Of a DNA stretch of 64,000 nucleotides, positions 44,209 through 55,214 are shown piece after piece. How positions within the stretch are numbered: the first letter of the stretch is position 1; each line of letters starts with the position of its first letter. Origin of the DNA: Sthenelais limicola (lineage: Eukaryota > Annelida > Polychaeta > Phyllodocida > Sigalionidae); the NCBI GenBank assembly GCA_942159475.1, contig OW804097.1, positions 111,910,582-111,974,581 on the forward strand, read 5' to 3'. The notes under the pieces are model-generated. The model had not been told where the DNA came from and made no database searches. It saw only the letters and a program-made list of their open reading frames with translations. The translations under genes were made by a program, and so were the position numbers.

Positions 44209-44245
44209 AATAATCAATAGGCCGTCGTGGTAGTTTTTGCACAGT

Positions 44246-44375
44246 CTGGGTCCGTTCTTCAGGAAATGTACATTAATAATTCACCTTCAGCAATCCTCTC
44301 AAATAACCCACATTTAAGACAAAATTCAGGGCATCAATTCATGTATCAATTCAATACCAAATGTCTTAAGATATA
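44246..44375 (-). mobile_element. Fam-B, half element
   Basis: TGGGTCCGTTCTTCAGGAAA, CACCTTCAGCAATCCTCTCA, ATTCAATACCAAATG. The remainder has been replaced by A+T-rich sequence. Confidence 0.7.
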
Positions 44376-45273
44376 GATATAATAGTATATATATTTTACA
44401 CATGTCATATATGAAGTGTGACTTTGATATACATCTTGCTTAATTTAGCTAAAAGTATCATTTGTAATCACCCGGAATGTTAGCATTCCATTTTCAATTA
44501 CAACTATTCAATATTGTTTGGCATATCCCTTGCATATATATATATGCCGAGGGATGATCAACCCTTTTATCAACCATGCATCTTATGATGCAAATAGAAT
44601 TAAAAAACATTTCCCAAATAAAACCATTCACATTAAGTAGACAAATAGGTCTAGGGATTGGTAAGAACATAAAGGGTTAGGAAAGTAAGAACGAGTAAAG
44701 AGACAGGTTCAGAAAGGAGGCTGACATACTCCAATTTTGTGTTATAGTTATGTCCCTATAGCGGGATTGCATTGGCTCCATTTGTCGATCCAGATTTCTA
44801 CATCTGTATCTGTAAATTTGAATAAGGTAAAAAGGACCAATTGTCTCAACCCTTTTTCCAAATGAATTTGTCCTATCATTACATTCGTACACACAAAGGA
44901 TGTATCCCTCCCTGCCATTTATAATTGATAATTCTCACCATGAAGCATGAATCGCGGCTTATGCAAACCCCCTATTGGCGTCTGTGTACATTGCCTTGTA
45001 GTATAAATCAGGTGCACAAAGGGAGGCAAGCCTATGTGAAAATATCCAGACAGCGACATACAATGAGAGGTTGATCTACTGACGACGGGGTCACATACAA
45101 GCCAAGAGACTTGCCGTTTACTTATCTATCTTCTGAAATATATAGTCACCGCAAATACTTTGAATTGACAATAAGTAATATGACTGCGGGTGACCTCTTG
45201 AAGAAGAAGAAAATACATGTATATCAGTAGAGCAGAGGTTGGTGTCTCTTTGGAAAGAGGATACACAACTGTT
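44376..45273. other. mostly single-copy-looking stretch
   Basis: GCTTATGCAAACCCCCTATTGG (~44957) may be a Fam-D right end without a recognisable body. An AT dinucleotide run at ~44536-44546. No gene. Confidence 0.35.
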
Positions 45274-45477
45274 CAGTCTAGGCCCAAACTTTAGAGAGTC
45301 CCTTCAAACGAAGGGAACGCCTCTCGCCTCAAACCACAAAGAGTCATTATGATTCCATTAACACTGCAAAATGTCAATATATTCCCATTAAAACGCCGAG
45401 TTCTGCGAAAAGAAACCGAATAGCGAGGTAGGCTGACATACCATTCTTATCTGATCTGAGGGTTTGGACCTAGAGTG
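45274..45477 (+). mobile_element. Fam-A1b MITE with target duplication
   Basis: CAGTCTAGGCCC to GGACCTAGAGTG, flanked by TGTT at 45270-45273 and 45478-45481. Full-length A1b (GAGGTAGGCTGACATACC). Confidence 0.93.
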
Positions 45478-46601
45478 TGTTATAATGGGAAGTGTGATGA
45501 ACTAATGGGAATGTAAAGATTGTTGTGTATCTTAAACGAAGCCCAAATTGTTTTTAATATGAAATAAGTTTTTAAAAAATAAGTGTAAATCTGATATTAT
45601 ATGTTTTTTATTCATTGGAACAATTTAATGATACATTATCTCAACGTAGACAGTTGTGGTATAATCATTCAGAGCATGTCACTTTTAAAGAATTCCCTGT
45701 CTAGGACATATTTAGGAAAACATAGCATAGCTTTGTATTAATCCCAGTGCATTTGATATTTTCAATTCAATAATTTTAATCGATGTTTGCTACTTGAAAC
45801 CTGCGTTTCATTCAGGTCGTCATTTAAAATAAAAATGAATTAACTGTAATGTAACTTGGAATGTAACTTTGCACTGGAACTTGTGTATTGGCAGCTACTC
45901 TTTTATGTAGTCAGGATTATACTGAGAACATTACTCTTCTAAAAGGTATCGTTATAATTCCTGAATAAAAGTTATTAACAACAGCAGCATAGCTTTGTTG
46001 ATATATTGAATAAAGATCTATTGTTTTTTTTAAACAGAAAAAACCCCCCAGAAAAACAAAGCATTATATGAATTACATTGAAATCTGTTTTGCTATACCG
46101 TATACGACGTATACACAAATCTAGTGAGTGATCATACCACAGTGAATGATCATATTTTAACCTTACCTTCGGCACATACTCCATTAATTCAATGATTTGC
46201 AGCGCGAGTCATTGAAAAGAACATCCAAGTATTACTTCTGGTCTTGAACTCTTGGTTTCTAAGCCTAGAGAGCAAAGAAAGCACCCGCATGCTGTTCATT
46301 TAAGGTTTATTTACTAGGTACTTCAACCACCATGTTTTCCCAAACCAACATCATAATTAGCTTTTGACGAGGTGCAGTGACACAGAAAAATTCTGCAGTT
46401 CCTTTAGGTACATTCAGGGTATCTGAGTTTAAAAGGTTTGCCCTTTAAAATCCATGGAGGGTCTGGAGCCTTGGGGCCAATGCCCTGCTAGCTGTCTGTC
46501 CAGCGCATGTTAAACTATTTTTCAGTTCAATGATCTCTACATCTTACATGTATGCTGGTTTATTATGTTCACAAACCTATTAGATTTAGGGGTATTTATG
46601 T
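45478..46601. other. single-copy-looking stretch
   Basis: About 1.1 kb with no repeat match. GAGTTCAAGACC (inverse strand, ~46230) resembles a Pol III B box, but no tRNA fold or A box accompanies it. Confidence 0.35.
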
Positions 46602-46843
46602 ATAAGGGTCAGATTTTCAGAAAATGTACAATTCGCCTTCACCAATCCTCTCGAATAACCCGCATTTAAGACAAAAATGAGCTTCAAAATGCAGTTTAAC
46701 TAAACAGAACTGATACTTTAAATCAATGCGATACCAAATATACTCACATATACCCAGTATTCTTCATTTTTCAGCCTAATTTAGGAAAATGTCCTAAATG
46801 TGTAGAACTGCCAATTATACATTTTCTGAAAATGTGACCCATA
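46602..46843 (-). mobile_element. Fam-B MITE
   Basis: TAAGGGTCAGATTTTCAG to CTGAAAATGTGACCCATA. Full-length, TA target. Confidence 0.92.
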
Positions 46844-46984
46844 TGGTAAATCACTTTAGTTTTTTTCATCCATTTTAGGTCTTGTCTTGGAAGTACAGAC
46901 TTAGTTTCTAATATAGATCATTTTCCCCATCTGTTTATAAAAAACTCCTGAACCTCCGTTGAATGTCTACCGTCGACTGAAACA

Positions 46985-47241
46985 TGTCAGGACATGTTCA
47001 GCATTGAACCAAATAAAACTAACTTAAGTATTGACCAGGCAGTCCAATCATTGATACTTACATCCACTACTTCGGAATGTTATCAAAACTTTGGAATATT
47101 GGTGAAATGATCCTAGCATTTTTTCGAGAAAAAAGAAATGTTGCTAGAAAATTAGTGAGAAAATTCAGATGTGAACTGAATCCATCAAGTCTGCACTGTA
47201 CAATAATAGACATGCGCAGTGAGACATGCAAGTCCTTTATT
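46985..47241 (+). mobile_element. Fam-D element, left end decayed
   Basis: GACATGTTCAGCATTGAACC, TATTGGTGAAATGATC, and right end GACATGCGCAGTGAGACATG with GCAAGTCCTTTATT. The left ~50 bp is not recognisable. Confidence 0.72.
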
Positions 47242-47299
47242 GACCTTTGTCCTTCCCAGACTTGAATTCCATGATACTATTGATAGGTATCGATCAATG

Positions 47300-47550
47300 C
47301 ATGGGTCAGATTTTCCGAAAATGTACAACTGGCAGCCGTCCACATTTAGTAAATTCTGCTAAATTAGGCTGCAAGTTGTTCAATACTGGGTAAATTCGAG
47401 GATATTCGGCATAGCCGCCGCATTGCATTGATTCTAGAAATCTGTTTGGTTAGGTTGAACTGTGTTTTGAACTTTATTTGTGTCTGAAATTTGGGCTATT
47501 TGAGAAGATTGGCGAAGGTGAATTGTACGTTTTCCGAAAATCTAACCCAA
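47300..47550 (+). mobile_element. Fam-B MITE
   Basis: CATGGGTCAGATTTTCCG to TTTCCGAAAATCTAACCCAA. A short duplicated phrase, CATAGCCGCCGCATTGCAT, lies inside. Confidence 0.9.
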
Positions 47551-48096
47551 ATGTACAATATGAAGCCCGCCTTTTGCCTGTTTTCTTTTGTTGATGTATC
47601 AAGGCGGTGGTCTAGTGTATCATTCATACAACCACTGCTTTCAATTCAGGTCTCACAACGCTGTCTATTGATCCTGCAATTTGTTGGGAGGTAATTTGCT
47701 TCACGCGAATGGAGCCACTCTGACACTTTTGCTTTTTTGTATGCCCCTACCAACCGGAAGTTAATTGTAAAGATGGCCCCCGGCATAAACAGGGTGCTAT
47801 TGGTTGAACACTTTGAGGGATCAATGACAGGACAGGCTCCTCGTTACCATTCACACGTCCTATTCTTCTCAAAGACAGTTTGCATAATTAGTTGGGAAGA
47901 TATGTAAAATTTAAACCTCCGTTTCTGATTCAATCGACCAGACAGACGTCCATTCACTTGGTCTAGTGTCATCAATGACTATTATGTAGATTCTAGATAG
48001 TCTTTGCCTTGGATTGTCTGATTTGATGTTTGAATGGAGAATACAACTGGATATTTGTTCATTCTTTTCTAGTCTATAGTCGGGTAGAATCTATCC
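47551..48096. other. single-copy-looking stretch
   Basis: Nothing recognised. Confidence 0.35.
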
Positions 48097-48225
48097 AGTT
48101 TTTGCGTTAATGGATTTCCTGGCCCTGTGTAAGCATCTTAATGGGATTCTAGTGGCTTTTTGTGGTTTGGAGCAAGATACTTTCCCTCAGGTTGGAGGGA
48201 TTCTCACAGCTCTGAGCCTAGACTG
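48097..48225 (-). mobile_element. Fam-A2 MITE, left half missing
   Basis: Starts inside the element at GCGTTAATGGATTTCCTGGC and ends GAGCCTAGACTG. Confidence 0.82.
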
Positions 48226-49090
48226 AATTAAGAGTTGTTACGCTTGTTATTATGCTTGTATAGCCCTATACCCATGTACCCCAATTAAAGGAGAACATGT
48301 AAAATGTGTGTTGACTTGTGGATAGGGAGTTCTATTGTTACATAAAAGGTGAAGGAAGAATTATAGTTGTAGAAGAATGATGTTTATTCCTGGTACAGGT
48401 ATTAATGTGATCTAACCTAGATGATATACGGCAGGGTAACTGGAGAACAACGGTGCGACAGTCCCTTATATGTGGGTTAATGAACAATGGTTCACTAGCC
48501 TTCCTGTGATTGGACAGGTGTGGGTCAGCCAATGGGCGACTAGTACCTGGTCAGTCGGGAAGGGACAGTCGTCGAGCAAACAATTAATGGTAATTATTAT
48601 TTTATAAAAAAAACTGGTTTTTATTCATCGAAATTTCACATAGTGATACGTTTCATTCGAGAATATAAAAATTTACAAAAATGATGCATAGTGCTTTAAG
48701 GTATGAAGATAGAAAATTTCAAACAATACTAGTTCATCTAAAGAGGATAAATTATGAATGAGAATTTAGTGGGTATATATAATATATGGCACAAGGAGGT
48801 AGAACACTATATCTGGTTATAGCACAGATCCTGTGAGGAGGCCCTAGATTTGAGTTCGAGGACTCTGGTGCTCTTGAGTGAACCTCAAAGATCTTTTATT
48901 TAATATCTGACTGAGGTTCAATAGAGGCACATCCCTCCCACGAGCATCTACAAGTGGATTGTTAAGTTACAAGGATTCTAGTGTAGATGCTGGGGAGAGT
49001 TAGGTCAGACGGCCGGCAACCTCCTTCCCCCATACAATACCTGTACTACATGCTCCAGATATTTGTATAAAAAGATCTAGACTCTCTCAG
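48226..49090. other. single-copy-looking stretch
   Basis: GAGTTCGAGGACTC near 48851 resembles a Pol III B box or a tRNA-derived remnant. No cloverleaf could be drawn by eye. Confidence 0.35.
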
Positions 49091-49316
49091 ATGCAAGTCA
49101 CCAGAAAATGAACAATTCACTTTTACCAATCCCCTCAAATAACCCATATACTTCAGACGAAAATAAAGTTCAAACTAACCAAACAGATTGCTAGAATCAA
49201 TGCAATGCCGAATATACTCGGATTTACCTAGTATTGACAAAATTGCCGCCTAATTTAGCAGAATTTACCAATTGTTTACAGTTGCCAATTGTACATTTTC
49301 AGAAAATCTGTCCCAT
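49091..49316 (-). mobile_element. Fam-B MITE
   Basis: Alternative end GCAAGTCACCAGAAAATG to TTCAGAAAATCTGTCCCAT. About 10 bp shorter in the middle than most. Confidence 0.88.
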
Positions 49317-49473
49317 GTACCTACACACAATGGTTTCCCCGAGGCTGTTGAGACGAGCTGGTGGAAAGTGGCAATAGATATGCATTCGTGTATTGCTATG
49401 ATCCTACCTGAAATGAGTTATTAAATATTTTAAGGGATTATTGATAAGTAGTTTGGCACGATTCTATTAAGCC

Positions 49474-49765
49474 CAAGTCTAGGTCCAAAGAGGAGAGAGT
49501 CCCTTCAAACGGAGAGATAACCTCTCGCATCAAACCGCAAAGTTAGAGTAGGACGGAAGATCTTTTCCATGTACATTTTTTTCATCTTATGAATAAAAGT
49601 TCTATATCATATAAAGTGCCATTGTAATTCCTTTAAGACCGTAAAATGAAAATGTCATTATAATCCCATTAGGACGTATAGTCCTAGGCCAGGAAACCGA
49701 TTAGCGAAGTAGGCGTCCAATCACAGATAAAGCATTATCTGATCTGAGGGTTTGGGCCTAGACTG
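49474..49765 (+). mobile_element. Fam-A1a MITE with 74-bp insert
   Basis: CAAGTCTAGGTCC to GGGCCTAGACTG. A 74-bp stretch (49544-49617) interrupts it right after CCGCAAAGT and itself ends in AAAGT, so AAAGT is present on both sides of the insert. Confidence 0.88.
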
Positions 49766-49933
49766 AGGACACACGCATTACAATCACTTCACAGTAAGGG
49801 TACTCGAAGCAATCACTGAATAATGTTAAATAGCAAATGGAACAGACGGATACAACTATTTTCAGGAGTCTCTCCTGGCATGATCCGTACATTTAGATCA
49901 AATAAAAGTGTCATCTGTCCACCCTGAAAGCTC

Positions 49934-50181
49934 TAATGGGTCAGATTTTCAGAAAATGTACAATTGCCAGCTGTACACATTTAGTAAATTCTACTCAATT
50001 AGGCTGAAATTTGGCCAATACTAGGTAAATTGGAGTATATTTAGCATTGTATTGATTCCAGCAATCTGTTTGGTTAGGTTGAACTGTATTTTGAACTTTA
50101 TTTTCGTCTGAAATTTTGGTTATTTGAGAGGATTGGTGAAGGGCCTGGGGAATTGTACATTTTCTGGCGACTCATCCTCAT
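49934..50181 (+). mobile_element. Fam-B MITE
   Basis: TAATGGGTCAGATTTTCAG to TTTCTGGCGACTCATCC, the alternative right end. A Fam-A2 copy starts one base further on. Confidence 0.9.
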
Positions 50182-50182
50182 A

Positions 50183-50357
50183 CAGTCTAGGCTGACAGCC
50201 TCTCAGATCACATCAGATTGGAACATCAGTGATTGGACGCCTACTGCGCTAATGGCTTTCCCGTCCCTAGTATAGGCACCTGATGGGATTGTGCGGTTTG
50301 TAGCGAGAGACTTTCTTTCAGTTTCTGACTTTCTTTCAACTCAACAAGTCTAGACTG
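50183..50357 (-). mobile_element. Fam-A2 MITE
   Basis: CAGTCTAGGCTGACAGCC to CAAGTCTAGACTG. Directly adjoins Fam-B, so it probably inserted at the Fam-B border. Confidence 0.87.
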
Positions 50358-51357
50358 ATTTAACAGCTGAGAAAGAAGTAACCTCCATCCAACCTTTGGT
50401 ACTAAAACCGCAAATATCTGTCATCAATATGAGAGTTGAGTTTACAGGTAATAACTGAATATATTTGGTGTGACTTTGGCAATCTGCAGGTGTTCGGGTA
50501 GTTTGATCTTAAATGTAAAGGCATACTTGTGTGGAATTCATTACTATTAGATTACATTTTAACCCTGAGGGCCTATTCAGGTTCATCCGATCACAATAGG
50601 TTTAAGATTGTATAAACCCTTTCAAGCAGAAAGTATTTCAAATGTATTTTTGAACGTAAAGGTTAGCAACTCAACTGGACCGACAGGTCCTGTTATACAA
50701 AAGGATTGTTTTTGATCCCAGACATTGGGCTAATTGTGTCTATATATTCCTTCTCCATCCTTATCAAAGTAACTTATCAAAAAAAACCCTTATATATAGG
50801 GAGTTTCTAACTTTCACCCTCCTATCTATTTTGCTACCTAGACTTGTGGTAGAAATTGAATAGACCAAACTATGTACATAAACTATTTAACGAAAATGTC
50901 CAAGATATAAAGATTACACCCCAACTGTACAAAATGAGGACCTCTTAAAAGACTTGCATTTCGTGCAATAGGTCGATCCTTTTTCCGGCATGTAACTGTA
51001 TTAATTTAAAGAGGAATTTAAAGATTAAAGGACTGATCTAATTAATCAATACCCCATAGAGACCTTGATTAGATATGTGCACAAGGAAGAAGGGGGCTGA
51101 ATGATTTCAAATATGAAACAATTTTTATATTAAAAAACGATCAGTTACTGCAGCTAAAAGTAGCATGGTTGGATTTGAAAGGTGATGGAAAAGTTAGAGA
51201 TGGGCGACATGTGTTATATCTTTAGGGGGGTAACTGAATACTTGGTGTGAATAATGACTGACTACCAATGACTGGCCTATAGCAATAGCTGTTGTATAAG
51301 AGGGCTTAAGATTTATAGCTATGTGCATTGGGTGTCAGGTTGACTGGTTAGAGAGCA
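50358..51357. other. single-copy-looking stretch
   Basis: 1 kb without repeat match, gene or clear control element. Confidence 0.4.
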
Positions 51358-51589
51358 TATGGGTCAGATTTTCCAAAAATGTACAATTGGCAGCTCTACA
51401 CATTTAGTAAATTCTGCTAAATTAGACTGCAATTTTGTCAATTCTAGGTAAATTCGAAAATATTCAGAATTTCATTGATTCTAGCTATTTGTTTGATTAG
51501 ATTGAACTGTATTTTGAACTTTATTTTCGTCTGAAATTTGAGAAGATTGGCGAAGTTAAATTGTACATTTTCTGAAAATCTGACCCATA
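51358..51589 (+). mobile_element. Fam-B MITE
   Basis: TATGGGTCAGATTTTCC to CTGAAAATCTGACCCATA. Clean ends, TA on both sides, ~12 bp internal loss (GGGTTATTTGAG). Confidence 0.93.
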
Positions 51590-51596
51590 TTTGCCA

Positions 51597-51970
51597 TTTA
51601 AAGCTGCACTCTCAGCTATTACAATCAAAGAAATTTTACCAAATTTACGGATATTATCATGTATAAGACTGGTTTTATTAATATTCTGCTGCTGTAAATG
51701 TTTATACATGAATTTGAAGCCTAATTAGCCGAGCAAAAACTGCTGCCGGTGAGCGATAATAAGTGAAGTCTTCACTGGAAAAGATTAGGCCGGGTCCTCC
51801 AAATGCAAATGAGGACGTTTTGGAAGCCATATCACAATACAACAACTGGACAAAATCCTCCCAAGATTTTGGTCAAATGACTTAGATCTTTTCAAAAGAA
51901 TGGAACAAAAAGTAGAAAATGTTAATTCAGTTCTTGGCCGACGTTTAGTTTAGAGTGTACGTTAGCTTAA
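51597..51970 (+). mobile_element. Fam-E element, best copy
   Basis: TTTAAAGCTGCACTCTCAGC start, GAGCGATAATAAGTGAAG, CTCCAAATGCAAATGAGGAC, TTGGTCAAATGACTTAGATC, AACAAAAAGTAGAAAATG, and right end GAGTGTACGTTAGCTTAA. About 370 bp, starting 8 bp after Fam-B. Confidence 0.87.
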
Positions 51971-52103
51971 TAGAGACAGGTGCAATGGCTGTCATTTTAC
52001 TTTATGATCTGTATCCACTGGGATGTTTTCCTTCGTTTTGAATTCATAGATCTATTTTTTTGCACAATACATTTGTCAACATGTTTTATTTCTTTACACT
52101 GAA

Positions 52104-52175
52104 TGCCCGCCCATATGCTACCGTATTGTTGATAAGGGCGTAAAGCAACCAATCTCACTAACTCACCTATTGTGT
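52104..52175 (+). mobile_element. SINE-F, 3' fragment
   Basis: CCCGCCCATATGCTACC, then TGATAAGGGCGTAAAGCAAC and AATCTCACTAACTCACC. Only the last ~70 bp, the 5' truncation typical of retroposed copies. Confidence 0.75.
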
Positions 52176-52214
52176 TTTTCAAATATTTGGTGGTGTTCAT
52201 GTCATGATGGACCT

Positions 52215-52281
52215 ACAGTCTAGTGTCAGAGTTGAGAGAGTCCCTCCAAACTGACGGAAATGTCTACTCCAGGGCCAGGAA
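52215..52281 (+). mobile_element. Fam-A2, large internal deletion
   Basis: CAGTCTAGTGTCAGAGTTG, CCTCCAAACTGACGG, then CTACTCCAGGGCCAGGAAAG. The right half is missing. Confidence 0.75.
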
Positions 52282-53799
52282 AGGATGCGAGATGTTCAGG
52301 TGCCACAGTGGATATCAATCGTTTTATAATGAAATACCAGCCATATATCAATTAATTCAGTTTTGACAACATGATCTTAATTTCCGATACCTGCCAACAA
52401 AATATGAATTAGTTTCAACAATGTTGGTATTTACACAGCGAATATTCATGTTTATTATTAGGAGTTTTTAGTTTGTGTATTGCAGTATGTATACATGTGC
52501 CTATGTCCAATCAAAATAATGATATACTTTGCATAATATCTGGAATAATTTCTGTTTACAAAGGATTTGTATTGTTCATCTCTTATAGCCTATCTCTTAT
52601 TAAATTGACACGAATTTTGCCCCTTTTGAATACATCATAAGATATTTTTACACTTGTACTTCGTATTTCACAGCTTTAGCTCGCCTCTTCCATGTAAAAT
52701 GGCCAGGGCTTTCCTCTCCGATAGGGAAAAGTTATGATAACAAAGCTTCAAAGAAGCCTGTTATGAATGGGCTATTTTTAGAATGAACAAGGCGAACTTG
52801 TATATTTCTCTCTGGGCGGGCATTTCCAGACTCTGACTGGATATAAGAGGTACATTTCAAGGTCAGGTACCAATGGTTCCCAAGGCCGATGCTTAGCATG
52901 CGTAGCCCCCCCTGTGGGTGTCCTGAGGAAACGTTTGTGTGTGGGGGCGGGGGTCATGGGACCCCCTAGATGGCTGGGCAGGCTTCCCAGCTGAAAACTC
53001 CCATTGAGGGATATTATATTTTCACATGAGCTCAGGGTGTGTGTTGTGAAAACGGTACTCTGTGTGTCTACCTCAAATGTAGCTATAAATCTTCCGAGAC
53101 AATTTTTTTAAACACTTTTAAATAATTTTGATTGAAGACACACTTTCACATATAAATATGTGATTTTCAGGCGTTCAAATGAAAATGTTACGAAACATAA
53201 TGTACTAAAGAATGAAAGTTAAAAGTTATTTATTGTTAAAAATAGATTATATCATGACAAATACTTTTACTTTCTTAATGGAATTGAATATTTAATTGTT
53301 ACATTTATTTTGAGAAGACGGAATGGATAATGTCTTCTTTTTTCATTTGTTTCCTATACTATATTTAAACCAGATACCTTTCCAGTGATAATAGTATATA
53401 TATAGGCACTAGAAAATATATGAAAGACCTCAATTTCTCCATTTTCACAAAAAGAGACAACTTTTGTGTCCAAAGTCTTGTGAGAGATCAATACTGTGGG
53501 AACCAACCTCATTAGGCAATACTAAATTATCGCTCAAGGGTTGAAAAACTCAGTAGAAGAGTTGGACACTCTCATTAGCTTTGTTAATGGTTATCTATAG
53601 ATTCTATAATCTCGTTATTTCAGAAATAGAATAGGTTTTCCATTTTTAGCAAGTGAAAGCTAGGTATGGGGAGGGGATAAGTTTACAACGAAACATCTGA
53701 AAACTATCATTTCTGCGCCTTATGGCAGATCACAATTATTTGGTTGGCGAGTTGTCCCTCATAATCTAATTGTCATGCCTTTACAGTTATCGTACACAT
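52282..53799. other. longest unbroken unique stretch in the right half
   Basis: About 1.5 kb, with a G-rich patch at ~52912-52975. No repeat match and no credible gene. Confidence 0.4.
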
Positions 53800-54048
53800 A
53801 TTTTACGAGAAATCCTAAATTTAAGGATGTTCTTTATAAAACTGTTAATTACAGTATTGAGTGGATTATTGAAATAGTGAAATAACATAGAGATATTTAT
53901 TTCAAGATTCACTCAGAGATTTTCATTAAAAAAATAATGTTGGTTGTTTATGTTTATGATATTTATATATTCGTATATTCGAGACATCGTACGACACATC
54001 TTATATTGTATGCTTTCGTTTTATTTTTATGAAACACCCCCAGGACTT
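53800..54048 (+). mobile_element. Fam-O element, left end missing
   Basis: AATAATGTTGGTTGTTTATG, GACATCGTACGACACATCTT, and right end TTTTTATGAAACACCCCC match 57018-57536 (without the SINE). Confidence 0.65.
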
Positions 54049-54272
54049 TGTTTATCTTGTCACTTAATAATTGGCAAAAAAACACCCACCGAATAGAGAA
54101 CAGCTGTGTTAGTGTTAAGTGTCTACACTTTGAATTAACTTATAATGTCATAAGTTGGGGTCAGGAGATAATATATGACATTTTTCTGCCTGAAGGTAAA
54201 GGTCTGAAATCAATAAGGGTCGGGTGAACGTGTCAGCATAGGCGGCCAGGAGGAAGAACTGTCGTACACATG

Positions 54273-54490
54273 TGTGATGTGTCACAGGAAAATGAGTCAC
54301 AAGTCGCAAAGGTTGGATTTTGAGATACCATCATATTTGAAAGATGAGATCAAGCGGGTTCTAATGATGGTAAACATGAGGATAGCTTATAAGTATTTCT
54401 ATATTTTAAGTTTGATATTTATATTTTTGAAAAGTTTGCAATATTTTTGGGTAGACAATTACCAGTAAAGGAACTAAATATACCTTATAA
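54273..54490 (+). mobile_element. Fam-C element, right half missing
   Basis: GTGATGTGTCACAGGAAAAT, TTGGATTTTGAGATACCATC. It ends at GGAACTAAATATACC and runs straight into a truncated Fam-A2. Confidence 0.85.
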
Positions 54491-54624
54491 TACTTCTCGC
54501 TCCAAACCAAGATATACCATTATAATCCCCTACTCCTCCAAGCCCAGGAAAGCCATTTATGCAGTAGGCGTCCAATCACTGACATACCATTCTTATCTGA
54601 CCTGATAGCTCTGAGCCCAGACTG
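54491..54624 (+). mobile_element. Fam-A2, left third missing
   Basis: Begins at TACTTCTCGCTCCAAACC and ends GAGCCCAGACTG. Both it and the adjacent Fam-C are truncated at the shared junction, suggesting one deletion. Confidence 0.83.
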
Positions 54625-54742
54625 TTTGGTTTTTGAATGACTGAAGTATTTGCCGTCAATTCTAATGACAGCTTTAGGCTAGAGAAATACACCCAATGCC
54701 GTTGATCTTTTACCCATTTACCAAGCAAATGATACTTTTTCT

Positions 54743-55129
54743 TGGTCCGATTGACAGAATCCCTCCAAACTGAGGAAAAGCCTCTCGCTACCAACCGCAA
54801 ACTCCCCTAACAATGTCTTTAGGATGTGGTCCTGGGTCAGACCATAACGTACCTTTCTGTCTCTTTTTCTCTGTCTCTGTCTCTCTCTCTCTCCCTTCTT
54901 CTCTATCTCTATTTCCTGGGTATGATCATAAACTGCCTCCCTCTCAGCTCTCCCGCCCTTGATATAACCTTCAATATTTTGATAAGGGCGTAAAGCAACC
55001 AATCTCACTCACTCTCATTAGGACGATAGTAGTTGGCCTACTCCGGACCGAGAAAGCCATTAGCGCTGTAAGCGTCCAATCCCTGACATATCATTCTTAT
55101 CTGATCTGAGAGGCTCTGACCCTAGACTG
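54743..55129 (+). mobile_element. Fam-A2 MITE split by SINE-F
   Basis: Left part 54743-54824 (ATTGACAGAATCCCTCC...), right part from 55015 (CATTAGGACGATAG...) to CCTAGACTG at 55129. With SINE-F removed it is a normal A2 of ~200 bp. Confidence 0.88.
54825..55014 (+). mobile_element. SINE-F inside Fam-A2
   Basis: TGTGGTCCTGGGTCAGACC, a TCTC-rich tract, TCCTGGGTATGATCATAAAC, GATAAGGGCGTAAAGCAACC, CTCACTCACTCT. Flanked by CTTTAGGA and CATTAGGA, an ~8-bp target duplication with one mismatch. The arginine/glutamate-rich minus frame here is only the purine-rich tract. Confidence 0.88.
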
Positions 55130-55177
55130 TACATTGTTCTTTTTTGTCGGGGTGGGTGTGGTCGGGGAGGAACTCAG

Positions 55178-55214
55178 CCCCCCCCCCTCCCCCCCCCCCC
55201 CCCCCCCCCCCCCC
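55178..55214. repeat. long C homopolymer
   Basis: Nine C, CT, then about 28 C in a row. Could be genuine low complexity or a sequencing/assembly artefact. Confidence 0.8.

Noticed and set aside
44940..44980. Possible Fam-D right end (GCAAACCCCCTATTGG)
   Set aside because: Only the last ~15 bases match and no body is recognisable, so it is not listed as an element.
46225..46290. tRNA-like B-box sequence (minus strand GAGTTCAAGACC)
   Set aside because: No matching A box, acceptor stem or cloverleaf could be drawn.
48790..48875. tRNA-like stretch with GAGTTCGAGGACTC
   Set aside because: The T-arm resemblance is good but the D-arm and acceptor do not pair. At most an old tRNA-derived remnant.
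54718..55008. Arginine/glutamate-rich minus-strand frame
   Set aside because: Translation of the SINE-F pyrimidine tract and flanking Fam-A2.
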